From contig CAYZVO010000145.1 in the NCBI GenBank assembly GCA_964481655.1, positions 1-24,225 of the forward strand: a DNA stretch of 24,225 nucleotides, given 5' to 3'. This document shows, one piece after another, positions 12,653-20,179 of the stretch. A program made the translations under genes and the position numbers. Origin of the DNA: CALDOK01 sp964481655. GTDB taxonomy: Bacteria > Myxococcota_A > UBA796 > JAFGLY01. Numbering within the stretch: the first letter of the stretch is position 1; the number at the start of each line of letters is the position of its first letter. The notes beneath the pieces were generated by a model that saw only the letters and a program-made list of their open reading frames with translations, had not been told where the DNA came from and ran no database searches.

Positions 12653-14199
12653 TCGGCACCTCCAGCGTGCAGGGCGACGGGGGTGGGCAGGGCGTCTCCG
12701 ATCAGGGCCCCGGTCTCGGCGTCGTGCAGGGTGGCGACCCAGGCGGCGGTCTCGGGCATGTCCGTGGTGCCGCGGGTGGGCTCGGCGATGGTGGCGAAGA
12801 TCACGGCGTCGGCGGGCATGCTGACCCGCCAGGCGTCGCCGCTGGGCTCCAGCTCCGGGATGTCGATGGGGCCGACCCAGGGGATGAGCAGCTCATCGTC
12901 GATGAGGATGAACAGCCTCAGCTCCAGCTCCCGGGGCTCGCCGGGGTTGTACAGCACCAGGTTCGAGCTCATCACGTGGTCGGCCTGATCGTAGCGCAGC
13001 ATCGGGGTGGTGATGACGGCGCGGGGCGTGGGCGCAGCCACGGGGCCCTCGGCGGGCGGGTCCCAGCCCACCACGCCGTACTCGCTCTCGTCTTCGCCAT
13101 CGACGATGGTCTCCTCGATGGCGTCCGGATCGGTGGTGCCCCACCAGTTGTGGGGCATCGCCGGGCTGTGGACCCACGCGGGGTAGGCGTCGAGCTCCTC
13201 GTTGGTCCAGAGCATGTCGGCGGGCTCGTCGCTGCGGAAGTTGTCGTGCAGGTCGTTCCACATGAAGCCGCGGATCCATGCGGCGCCGAAGCCCCCTGCG
13301 CCGATGGCCACGGCGAGGTTGTCGGTGATGACGTTGTCCACCACCCAGGGCGCGGCGTGGGGCTTGCAGTCCACGCAGACGTGCACGCCGCCGCCGTCGA
13401 ACACCGACTCGTTGCCGATCACGGTGTTGTCGAAGAAGGCCCCGGCGGAGGAGTAGAGGCTCACCGCGCCCCCCTCGCCGTCGACCTCGTTGCCCTCGAA
13501 GTGGTTGCCCAGGATCGGCCCCTGGGAGTTCTGCAGGCACACCGCGCCCCCGTAGACGGAGACGTTGTCGTAGAAGGTGTTGGCGATGATGACCGGATCG
13601 GCCAGCAGGACCTCGATGGCCCCGCCGTAGCCCCAGCCGCCCACGAGGTTGCGCTCGAAGAGGTTGCCGTCGATCAGGGCCCGGGAGCCGTCGAGGACCC
13701 GGATGGCGGCGCCGCCCTGGCTGTCGGAGCCTTCGGGCTCGTAGCCGTTGTCCGCGAAGCTGCAGCCACGGATCAGCGGGGAGCTGCCCTCGATGAGCAC
13801 CGCCCGCGCACCGTAGCGCAGCTCGCAGCCCACCAGGGCCGAGCCGCCGACCAGGCTGTTCACGTCTTCGTAGCTTGCGCTGTCGGCGGTCGCGGTGAAG
13901 TGGATGCCGGCCCAGCTGCCCTCGCCGTCGGCGTCGCCGCTGCGGGTGAAGACGACGGGTGCGCCGTCGCTCACGGCCCACAATGCGCCCTCGACGACGA
14001 TGCCGGCGCCATCGGCCAGCTCGACGGTCACGCCGGGCTCGATGGTCAGGGTGGCGCCGTCTGCGACGGTGACGGTCTCGGCGACCAGCCAGGGGCTCTC
14101 AGCGGCTGCCCAGGTGGCGTCTTGATCGATGCTGGTGGGCGCGTCGGCGGCCAAGGCCGGGGCGCCCAGCGTGATCGCGGCTGCGACAAACAGGTTCAT
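12649..14199 (-). CDS. Secreted right-handed parallel beta-helix protein
   Basis: A 516-residue exported protein with a signal peptide (about 1-18, ending 'APALAAD'). Residues from about 35 show the N-cap seen in beta-helix/DUF1565-type proteins ('TLTIEPGVTVELADGAGIVVEG'). Many coils with Asn ladders follow: 'LIRGCSFADNGYE', 'LIDGNLFERNLVGG', 'IIANTFYDNVS', 'ILGNHFEGNEV', 'FFDNTVIGNES' and 'HNWWGTTDP'. The last 120 or so residues form a separate beta-rich domain. Such proteins are polysaccharide lyases, adhesins or surface scaffolds; no lyase active site can be assigned. The start is ATG 14199, with GGAGG five bases upstream; an ATG 12 bases further up is less likely. It lies directly downstream of two Tad-type pilins. 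Confidence 0.87.
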   Translation of the reverse strand: MNLFVAAAITLGAPALAADAPTSIDQDATWAAAESPWLVAETVTVADGATLTIEPGVTVELADGAGIVVEGALWAVSDGAPVVFTRSGDADGEGSWAGIHFTATADSASYEDVNSLVGGSALVGCELRYGARAVLIEGSSPLIRGCSFADNGYEPEGSDSQGGAAIRVLDGSRALIDGNLFERNLVGGWGYGGAIEVLLADPVIIANTFYDNVSVYGGAVCLQNSQGPILGNHFEGNEVDGEGGAVSLYSSAGAFFDNTVIGNESVFDGGGVHVCVDCKPHAAPWVVDNVITDNLAVAIGAGGFGAAWIRGFMWNDLHDNFRSDEPADMLWTNEELDAYPAWVHSPAMPHNWWGTTDPDAIEETIVDGEDESEYGVVGWDPPAEGPVAAPTPRAVITTPMLRYDQADHVMSSNLVLYNPGEPRELELRLFILIDDELLIPWVGPIDIPELEPSGDAWRVSMPADAVIFATIAEPTRGTTDMPETAAWVATLHDAETGALIGDALPTPVALHAGGAE

Positions 14200-14204
14200 G
14201 GGGA

Positions 14205-14237
14205 CCTCCATCCTTGCCCTATCCCGCTGGATGGAGG
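14205..14237 (-). promoter_or_regulatory. Nine-base inverted repeat covering the ribosome site of the beta-helix gene
   Basis: On the minus strand CCTCCATCC (14237-14229) is perfectly complementary to GGATGGAGG (14213-14205), with a 15-base loop. The second arm includes the GGAGG ribosome site of the gene at 14199. No T-run follows, so it is not a standard terminator. It could lower translation of the beta-helix gene relative to the pilin gene just upstream (stop at 14245). Confidence 0.55.
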
Positions 14238-14244
14238 GGCAGGA

Positions 14245-14391
14245 TCAGAAGGAGGCCAGCACGTCTCCGATGCTCGTGAAGGTGTCGGCCAGGCTGTCGC
14301 CGATGCCCATCACCCCGGAAATGATGGCGATGCTGATCACGGCGGCGATGAGCACATACTCGGTGTGGCTGGAGCCTCTGCGTGAAGACAT
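14245..14391 (-). CDS. Flp-type (Tad) pilin, distal copy (flp3)
   Basis: A 48-residue protein: a 6-residue basic leader (MSSRRG), then a mature 42-residue helix beginning SSHTEYVLIAA. The Gly before the cut, Glu at mature position 5 and Tyr at position 6 are the Flp (type IVb prepilin) signature, so a TadV-type peptidase would process it. It lacks the 'ATAIEYGLI' core of ordinary Flp and instead carries HTEY, like its neighbour flp2 (27 of 42 mature residues identical by my alignment). The ribosome site GGAG lies five bases before ATG. A weak sigma-28-like site lies upstream. Probably a minor pilin or pilus-tip subunit. Confidence 0.87.
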   Translation of the reverse strand: MSSRRGSSHTEYVLIAAVISIAIISGVMGIGDSLADTFTSIGDVLASF

Positions 14392-14435
14392 GGGCGCTCC
14401 TGGGTGGAAGCGACGGCGTGTCGCGCGTACTCAGC

Positions 14436-14462
14436 CCATCGACCGGAAGTCCCTCGGCTTTA
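14436..14462 (-). promoter_or_regulatory. Weak sigma-28-like promoter candidate for flp3
   Basis: On the minus strand TAAAGCCG (14462-14455) is followed after 11 bases by GTCGATGG (14443-14436). This is 10 of 16 matches to the FliA consensus TAAAGTTT-N11-GCCGATAA. The TAA is also the stop codon of flp2. The site ends 44 bases before the flp3 ATG and shares TCTAAAG with the stronger site upstream of flp1. Confidence 0.3.
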
Positions 14463-14648
14463 GAAGACGGCCAAGACTTCCGAGATGGCGGTCAGGATGT
14501 CCGAGAGGCTCCCGCCGATGGCCATGACCGCGACGATGACCGAGATGGACACCACAGCGGCGATGAGGACGTACTCCGTGTGGGTCGAGCCACGTCGGCT
14601 GGGCGCCCAGGTGGGGCGCCGCACTGCTGGGGTCGGGTTGGCCTTCAT
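14460..14648 (-). CDS. Flp-type (Tad) pilin with long Pro/Arg leader (flp2)
   Basis: A 62-residue protein: a 20-residue leader rich in Pro and Arg (MKANPTPAVRR...SRRG), then a 42-residue mature helix STHTEYVLIAA. Glu5 and Tyr6 after the Gly cleavage site are the Flp prepilin signature. The mature part is 27 of 42 identical to flp3, including the HTEYVLIAAV core. No Shine-Dalgarno precedes the ATG at 14648; a GTG at 14651 is a possible alternative. A TATCCT -10-like box seven bases upstream suggests a leaderless transcript. Probably a minor pilin working with flp3 and the Tad machinery encoded to the right. Confidence 0.85.
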   Translation of the reverse strand: MKANPTPAVRRPTWAPSRRGSTHTEYVLIAAVVSISVIVAVMAIGGSLSDILTAISEVLAVF

Positions 14649-14753
14649 CACCTGGAGGATACCGTGGAGATCCTTCCCGCTTCAAGTTGCGAATTGCGAG
14701 AACCGGCGGCCGACGCTTGCGGTGCGGCGGTGGTTGGGACAGTATCTTCGGTG
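14649..14753. promoter_or_regulatory. Divergent control region with two candidate leaderless promoters
   Basis: Leftward: TTGAAG (14685-14680), an 18-base spacer and TATCCT (14661-14656), with seven bases then ATG of flp2. Rightward: TATCTT (14743-14748), five bases, then ATG at 14754, with no good -35 (TTGCGG at 14717 has a 20-base spacer). Neither gene has a Shine-Dalgarno, and both starts read GGTGATG. Transcripts starting at or next to the ATG would explain this. Confidence 0.35.
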
Positions 14754-15878
14754 ATGAGTGGATTCGACCAGCCAGGAGGGCAGCGCCGCGCGAGGCGCTC
14801 GCTGCTGTTCCGCAGCCGTCCCGACGCGCTGCAGGTGGACGAGTGGGTCCCGAACATCACGCTGCCGCCTCCCCCCGACACCCCGCTGCTCGAAGAAGAC
14901 CCGGACGAGCAGAAGCTCGATGAGCACGGCCTCCCAGAGTTCGAGGACGAACCCGAGGAGGACCCGGAGGAGCGCGCTGGCCCGGCGCGGATCTTCGTCG
15001 GGGTGGGCATGCGAGGCGCCCCAGCGGCGCTGCCGGCCGAAGAGGACGACGAGGACGACGACGAGTACCTGGTGGCCGAGGACGACTTCTTCGTGGCCGA
15101 GTTGCGCCTCCCGCGCCCCGAAGACAGCCTCCCCTTCAGGGTGGGCCCCCCGTCCGAGGACGACGACGAGGCCGAGTCCGACTACCTGCTCGATGCCGCC
15201 GAGGCGTCGGATCCATCCCTGGCCATGGGGGATCTCGACCGGCCGTTCTCCATCTCCCTCGAGGCGCCCGATCCGGTGCACCTGGGCGCGTTCCAGTCCG
15301 ACGACGCGGACACCGACAGCCTGGACGAAGACGACCTGCTGGCCGGCTTCGAGGATCTGCTCGGCGAGGACGACGACGACGAGGTCTCATCGAGCAACCT
15401 CGACGAGCTGGTGAGCTCGGGCCTCCCGCCCCTGGCCCTCCAGCCCTCCCCGGCCCGCCGACCGCTGCATGTGGCCAGCGCCGAGAAGCCGGAGCCTCCG
15501 CCGCCCCCGCCCCCGCCGGTGACCGAGCCGGACGCTGACGATCTCGTGCCCGCTCAGCCCCCTGCCCGTCCGGAGACCTGGGCCCGGCCCGGCCAGGCCC
15601 CCAGGGATCAGGCCGACGACCCCGAGTGGGCCGAGGAGCCTCCCCCCGCCGCCGACCCGTCGGCCCGGCCCCGCCAGGTGATCCGGTCCCGCCCGTTCTG
15701 GACACCCTCCCGCCCCAAGAAAGAAACGGAGCCCCAGGTCGCCCCGCGTTTCCAGACCCGCGAAGCCGATCTGCGTCCCACGGTGGCCGAGCGCCTCTTC
15801 AACCGAGGCACCGTCTTCATCCTCTGCGCTCTGCTGGTCATCGCCGCGGCGCTGTATGTGCTGCTGACCGGGACCTGA
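14754..15878 (+). CDS. Acidic, proline-rich, tail-anchored membrane protein of unknown function
   Basis: A 374-residue protein not matched to any family I know. Residues 1-20 or so are basic ('QRRARRSLLFRSRP'). The bulk to about residue 250 is extremely rich in Asp/Glu with short hydrophobic patches ('EYLVAEDDFFVAEL', 'SDYLLDAAEA', 'EDDLLAGFEDLLGED', 'NLDELVSSGLPPLAL'). A proline run (eight in a row) and a Pro/Ala/Arg-rich basic spacer follow. A single membrane segment (about 353-371, 'TVFILCALLVIAAALYVLL') ends three residues before the C terminus. This makes a C-tail-anchored protein with a disordered cytoplasmic body. It is the only plus-strand gene inside the Tad region, divergent from flp2 and convergent with the tadD operon. 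A scaffold or regulator of pilus assembly is a guess. Confidence 0.75.
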   Translation: MSGFDQPGGQRRARRSLLFRSRPDALQVDEWVPNITLPPPPDTPLLEEDPDEQKLDEHGLPEFEDEPEEDPEERAGPARIFVGVGMRGAPAALPAEEDDEDDDEYLVAEDDFFVAELRLPRPEDSLPFRVGPPSEDDDEAESDYLLDAAEASDPSLAMGDLDRPFSISLEAPDPVHLGAFQSDDADTDSLDEDDLLAGFEDLLGEDDDDEVSSSNLDELVSSGLPPLALQPSPARRPLHVASAEKPEPPPPPPPPVTEPDADDLVPAQPPARPETWARPGQAPRDQADDPEWAEEPPPAADPSARPRQVIRSRPFWTPSRPKKETEPQVAPRFQTREADLRPTVAERLFNRGTVFILCALLVIAAALYVLLTGT

Positions 15879-15887
15879 TCCCGCGGG

Positions 15888-16124
15888 CTAGTCTTCGGAC
15901 TCTTCCACCGTGAGCGTCTCTTCGGCGTCGGTGGAGGCCTCGGAGGCCCGCGCGCGGAGCTCGATGCCCTCTTCACCAGACAAGGGGTAGGCGTCGTCCT
16001 GGGCGCTCTCCCGGTCCAGATCGCTCTGGGTGTCGAAGGCCTCGGTGTAGGCGCGTCCGTGGTCGTACTGCTTCAGGGGGCCGCTGCAGGCGCAGAGCGC
16101 GGCGAGGAGGAGGGCGTACTTCAT
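15888..16124 (-). CDS. Very small acidic lipoprotein at the end of the tad operon
   Basis: A 78-residue protein. The signal peptide ends in a lipobox-like L10-C-A-C13, so Cys13 is the likely lipidated residue; a Cys at the -2 position is unusual. The mature 66 residues are hydrophilic and acidic (many Glu/Asp, 'SEASTDAEETLTVEESED' at the end) and probably disordered. Its ATG overlaps the TGA of the tadD-like gene (ATGA), tying it to the pilus operon. Pilotin-like helpers of secretins are small lipoproteins, but nothing specific points to that here. Confidence 0.68.
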   Translation of the reverse strand: MKYALLLAALCACSGPLKQYDHGRAYTEAFDTQSDLDRESAQDDAYPLSGEEGIELRARASEASTDAEETLTVEESED

Positions 16125-16909
16125 GGCTCGTTCACTCCGGGGGAGGCGGTGTCGAGGCGCTCGAGGGCGGTGATGGTCGCGGCGTGGCCAGGGTCGAGCT
16201 CCAGGACCTGACGGTACCAGCCTTTGGCGGCCTCGGGGTCACCCCGCCGCTCGGCGGCGAGGCCCATGTTGGCCAGGGCGGCCGGGCGGGGATTCACGGC
16301 GGAGAACACCTCGAGCGCCTGGGTCTCGTCGCCGCTGGCGGCGAGGGCGAAGCCCAGGTTGTTTCTGGCGCGCGCGTCGTTGGGGCGCAGGGCCAGGGCC
16401 GCGCGGAGCTGCTCGATGGCGGGCTCCGGCCGCCCCGCGGTGAGGTGCAGGAAGCCCAGGTTGTTCAGGGCGTCGAAGTGGGTGGCGTCCAGCTTCACGG
16501 CGCGCTCGAAGGCGGCCTGTGCGTCGTCGCTGCGCTGCTGATCGAAGTACACCAGCCCCAGCAAGGCGTGGAAGTCGGCGTCCCGCGGGGAGCGCTCCTG
16601 CCAGGGCTCGAGGATCGCCGCGGCCTCGCCTGGCATCCCCAGGGCCAGGGTGGCGCGCGCCTGGAGCACGTCCACCGCGAGGTCGGGCTGTGAGACCTCC
16701 TGGCGCATGGTGGAGAGCAGCGCGAGGGCCTCCCGGGGCTGGTTCAGCTCGATGAGGCTCTCGGCGAGGGCGATCTGGGTGTCGTAGCGGCCCTTGGTGG
16801 TGGACCAGCGCGGTGGGTCCTCCGCGGCGGCGGCGGTGGACTTGCCAGCGCGGTTCGCGCAGCCCCAGGACAGCAGCAGGGCCGCGAGCACCCATGTGGA
16901 CCGGGTCAT
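16121..16909 (-). CDS. tadD: TPR-repeat lipoprotein, TadD-like
   Basis: A 262-residue protein with an N-terminal lipoprotein-type signal ending W15-G16-C17. After it come about five or six tetratricopeptide repeats, for example 'DALNNLGFLHLTAGRPEPAIEQL' (split by usual TPR turns), 'ARARNNLGFALAASGDETQAL' and 'ALANMGLAAERRGDPEAAKGWY'. TadD proteins are TPR lipoproteins needed for Flp pilus assembly, probably as pilotins or scaffolds for the secretin. Position after tadB and tadC, with ATGA overlaps on both sides, supports the assignment. The name rests on context as much as on sequence, since TPRs are widespread. Confidence 0.8.
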   Translation of the reverse strand: MTRSTWVLAALLLSWGCANRAGKSTAAAAEDPPRWSTTKGRYDTQIALAESLIELNQPREALALLSTMRQEVSQPDLAVDVLQARATLALGMPGEAAAILEPWQERSPRDADFHALLGLVYFDQQRSDDAQAAFERAVKLDATHFDALNNLGFLHLTAGRPEPAIEQLRAALALRPNDARARNNLGFALAASGDETQALEVFSAVNPRPAALANMGLAAERRGDPEAAKGWYRQVLELDPGHAATITALERLDTASPGVNEP

Positions 16910-17853
16910 GGCGCCACCAGCGACGGCAGGACATCCACGATGATGTTGACGATGGCGGGCCCGAGGATGACCACGAACAGCGCGGGCAGCAGGAACAGCA
17001 CCATCGCGACGGTGAGCTTGGGGGAGATGGCCGCGGCCTTCTCTTCGGCGGAGAGCATGCGCCGGGTGCGGGTGGTGGAGGCGTAGACCCGCAGCGCCTG
17101 GGCTACAGGCGTGCCCAGGCGATCGGCCTGGATCAGGACGTTCACCAGGGAGCCCAGCTCCGGCACGCCGGTGCGCTGCTCCAGGCGCCGCAGTGCTTCC
17201 TGGCGGGACATGCCCGCGGCGACCTCGACGGTCACCAGCTGCAGCTCGTGGGACAGCTCCGGGGCGGCCTCTGAGAGGTTCTCGGCCACTCGATCGAAGG
17301 CGCTGTCCAGCGCCAGGCCGGCCTCGGTGCAGGAGACCAGCAGGTCGAGCCCGTCTGGCACGGCGCGGCTGATGTTCTGGCGCCGTCTTTGGGCCTGCTG
17401 GGTGACCACGATCCAGGGCAGGTAGTAGCCGGTGGCGGCCGATCCCAGCAGCGCCAGGGACAGGATCGCCAGCTGGGCCTGGGGCAGCATCAGGCCCACG
17501 AACAGCGGCAGGCTCAGGGCCAGCAGCACCCGGGCCATGAGGTAGACCTCGAGGGCGTTGGGGCTGCGGAAGCCCGCCTGGAGCATGCTCTGCCGGAGCA
17601 GGGAGATCTCCTCGGGCTTGCTCGGCTCGGCCAGGGCGACCACCCGCCGCAGCAAGGTCGGGACCTCCTGCTTGCGCCGGAGGATGGGGTCGGAGGGGCC
17701 GGCCTTGGGGCGGATCTTCTCGGCTGCGGCCGCGGTGCTCCGCAGGCGGTCCTTGGGCGTGGCGTAGGGGTTGGCGAGGAACCAGGCGCCCACACCGATG
17801 CCCGCGAACGCGACGCCCGCCAGCACTGCAGCGATGATGACGATCGGGTCCAC
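16906..17853 (-). CDS. tadC: TadC, Tad pilus inner-membrane platform protein
   Basis: A 315-residue membrane protein with a type II secretion F (T2SSF) domain. An N-terminal membrane segment (about 4-26) is followed by a cytoplasmic stretch, 'LLRQSMLQAGFRSPNALEVYL', two central membrane segments, the T2SSF helical core ('PDGLDLLVSCTEAGLALDSAFDRVA') and C-terminal segments ('VAMVLFLLPALFVVILGPA'). With TadB it forms the platform on which the TadA ATPase acts. The start codon is GTG at 17853, directly abutting the tadB stop (17854-17856), with GGAG upstream. The stop overlaps tadD (ATGA). Confidence 0.93.
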   Translation of the reverse strand: MDPIVIIAAVLAGVAFAGIGVGAWFLANPYATPKDRLRSTAAAAEKIRPKAGPSDPILRRKQEVPTLLRRVVALAEPSKPEEISLLRQSMLQAGFRSPNALEVYLMARVLLALSLPLFVGLMLPQAQLAILSLALLGSAATGYYLPWIVVTQQAQRRRQNISRAVPDGLDLLVSCTEAGLALDSAFDRVAENLSEAAPELSHELQLVTVEVAAGMSRQEALRRLEQRTGVPELGSLVNVLIQADRLGTPVAQALRVYASTTRTRRMLSAEEKAAAISPKLTVAMVLFLLPALFVVILGPAIVNIIVDVLPSLVAP

Positions 17854-18807
17854 TCAGGTCTCCACGTCCGACAGGGCCTTCATCACCAGGATGCCCACGG
17901 CGTAGCTGCAGATGGCGTAGCCCAGCAGCAGGTTGCCCAGGGAGTCCTGGACCAGCGGGAGCAGGTAGGTGGGGCGCACGGCCACGATGAGCAGTGAGAC
18001 GCCGAAGGGCAGGCTGCCGAGGATGTAGGACGACAGGCGCGCCTCGGAGGTGAGGGCTCGGATCTTGGCCTTGAGGGTGAAGCGCGCGCGGATGGTGTGG
18101 GCGATGTTCGCCACGGTCTCGATGAGGTTGCCGCCGGTCTCGCGCTGCAGCAGCACGGAGGCGGAGAAGATGCGCAGATCGAAGTTGCGGGGGTTGCGCC
18201 GCACGAGGTTCTCGATGCAGGCGCGGAACTCCCGGCCCAGGTTGTGCTCTTCGTAGACCCGGCCGAACTCCTGGGCCAGGGGCACGGGGGACTCCATGGC
18301 CACCACCCGCAGCGCCTCGCTCAAGCCGTAGCCGGCCTGCAGGGAGCGGGCGATGAGGTCCAGGGCGTCGGGCAGCTGCTCGCTGATCATCAGCGAGCGC
18401 TTCTCGGCCTTGCGGGCCAGCAGCACCAGGGGGATGAAGCCCAGGACCACGCCGGTGGCCGCCAGCCCGCTCTTGAGCAGCGGGATGAGGGCCGCCATGC
18501 CCAGCGCGGCGAGGACCATCGATCGGATCAGCAGGTTCCGGACGGTGGTGGGGCGCCCGGCCTGGAGGTTGACGCTCTGGAGCCAGGCCCCGGCGGAGCC
18601 CAGCTGGCGGGAGAACGGATCCCGCGAGTCCTGACGGAGCAGCTTGGACTGCTCCTCGCCGTCGGCGGCGACCACGCCGAGGCGCCGGGCCAGATCCTTC
18701 TCGCGCTCCACCTGGCGGATGCGCCACGCCCAGTAGATGCCCTGGAAGAACAGCAGCACCGCCACGAAGACGAAGGAGAGCACGAAGATCAGCGACAGCC
18801 GTGTCAA
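17854..18807 (-). CDS. tadB: TadB, Tad pilus inner-membrane platform protein
   Basis: A 317-residue membrane protein, usual length for TadB. A first membrane segment ('LSLIFVLSFVFVAVLLFFQG') is followed by a charged cytoplasmic part, two central segments, the T2SSF domain ('LPDALDLIARSLQAGYGLSEALR', with 'ETGGNLIETVANIAHTIR' further on) and two C-terminal segments. The start is a TTG at 18807 whose bases overlap the tadA TGA stop (TTGA). It is chosen because GGAGG lies seven bases upstream, the protein then begins right before the first membrane helix, and no ATG or GTG fits. The rare start codon plus overlap suggests lower, coupled translation relative to tadA. Confidence 0.92.
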   Translation of the reverse strand: MTRLSLIFVLSFVFVAVLLFFQGIYWAWRIRQVEREKDLARRLGVVAADGEEQSKLLRQDSRDPFSRQLGSAGAWLQSVNLQAGRPTTVRNLLIRSMVLAALGMAALIPLLKSGLAATGVVLGFIPLVLLARKAEKRSLMISEQLPDALDLIARSLQAGYGLSEALRVVAMESPVPLAQEFGRVYEEHNLGREFRACIENLVRRNPRNFDLRIFSASVLLQRETGGNLIETVANIAHTIRARFTLKAKIRALTSEARLSSYILGSLPFGVSLLIVAVRPTYLLPLVQDSLGNLLLGYAICSYAVGILVMKALSDVET

Positions 18808-20153
18808 GGCTCGACCTCCATGCGGAAGCGGAACAGCTCGGAGGGCAGATCGACGCCGTATGCCCGCACGCGGTCCGAGAAGCGGGGGCGCGTGCCGGTG
18901 GCGTAGAAGGTGCCCAGCACGTTGCCCTGGGGGTCCACGCCCCGCTGATCGAAGCGGAAGATGTCCTGCATGCTGACGACCTCGCCCTCCATCCCGGTCA
19001 CCTCGCTGACGGTGATGAGGCGACGCTTTCCGTCGATGAGGCGGTCCAGCTGGATGATGACGTCCAGCGCGCGGGCGATGGTGAGCCGGATGCTCTTGTC
19101 GGTCATGTTGGGCATGCCCATGCTGACCATGGACTCGAGGCGGCCGATGGCGTCCCGCGCGCCGTTGGCGTGGATGGTCGAGATGGAGCCCTCGTGGCCG
19201 GTGTTCATGGCCTGGAGCATGTCCATGGCTTCCTCGCCACGCACCTCGCCCAGGACGATGCGGTCGGGTCGCATACGCAGGGCGTTGCGGACCAGATCCC
19301 GCTGGCCGACCTCGCCCCGGCCCTCGAGGTTGGGCGGGCGGGTCTCGAGGCGCACCACGTGCTCCTGCTGCATCTGCAGCTCGGCGGAGTCCTCGATGGT
19401 GACGATGCGCTCGTCTTCCGGGATGAAGCTGGACAGCACGTTGAGCAGCGTGGTCTTTCCGGAGCCGGTGCCGCCGCTGACCAGCACGTTGAGCTTGGCG
19501 TGCACGCAGCCGCGCAGCACGTCCATGATCTCCCGCGGCACAGAGCCGAAGGCGATGAGGTTGGCCGCGGTGATGGGCACGGTGCCGAAGCGTCGGATGG
19601 ACATGGAGGGGCCATCGAGCGCCAGGGGCGGGATGATGGCGTTGACGCGCGAGCCGTCGGCGAGGCGGGCGTCGACCATGGGGTTGGTCTCGTCGATGCG
19701 ACGGCCGACGGATGAGACGATGCGGTCGATGATCTGCAGCAGGTGGGCGTCGTTGCGGAAGCGCAGGCTGACACGCTCGAGCTTGCCCCGGCGCTCCACC
19801 CAGACCTTGTCGTAGCCGTTGATGAGGATGTCGCTGACCTCTGGGTCCTTGAGCAGAGGCTCGAGGGGGCCGTAGCCCAGCACCTCGTTGAGGATCTCCT
19901 GGACCAGCCACTCGCGCTCCATGCGCGACATGGGCAGGGCCCGGGCCTCGACCTTCTCGAGCAGGATGCTCCGCAGGCGGCCCTCGAGCTCGGGGCGGTC
20001 GATCTTGCTGACCTGCTCGAAGTCCAGGGACTCGATCAGCTCGGAGTGCAGGTCGCGCTTGGCCTGGTCGAAGTCACCGAGGCCGGAGGGGTCGTCCCGG
20101 TGGCGCTGCTGGGCTCCCCGGACGCGTTCGATGAGGCGGGTGTTGGTGGCCAT
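18804..20153 (-). CDS. tadA: TadA/CpaF, Tad pilus assembly ATPase
   Basis: A 449-residue cytoplasmic hexameric ATPase of the type II/IV secretion superfamily. It has an N-terminal domain ('LGYGPLEPLLKDPEVSDILING' region, about 92-113), Walker A 'GGTGSGKTT' (227-235, K233), Asp box 'TIEDSAEL' (252-259), Walker B 'RIVLGEVRGEE' (298-308, with Glu) and His box 'TGHEGSISTIHANG' (318-331). All catalytic elements are intact. It powers pilin extension and, in some Tad systems, retraction by the same ATPase. The start at 20153 has GGAGG six bases upstream. It lies 26 bases after tadZ and overlaps tadB. Confidence 0.97.
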   Translation of the reverse strand: MATNTRLIERVRGAQQRHRDDPSGLGDFDQAKRDLHSELIESLDFEQVSKIDRPELEGRLRSILLEKVEARALPMSRMEREWLVQEILNEVLGYGPLEPLLKDPEVSDILINGYDKVWVERRGKLERVSLRFRNDAHLLQIIDRIVSSVGRRIDETNPMVDARLADGSRVNAIIPPLALDGPSMSIRRFGTVPITAANLIAFGSVPREIMDVLRGCVHAKLNVLVSGGTGSGKTTLLNVLSSFIPEDERIVTIEDSAELQMQQEHVVRLETRPPNLEGRGEVGQRDLVRNALRMRPDRIVLGEVRGEEAMDMLQAMNTGHEGSISTIHANGARDAIGRLESMVSMGMPNMTDKSIRLTIARALDVIIQLDRLIDGKRRLITVSEVTGMEGEVVSMQDIFRFDQRGVDPQGNVLGTFYATGTRPRFSDRVRAYGVDLPSELFRFRMEVEP

Positions 20154-20179
20154 CGTGTGCCTCCGGTGGGGGCCGGTCG

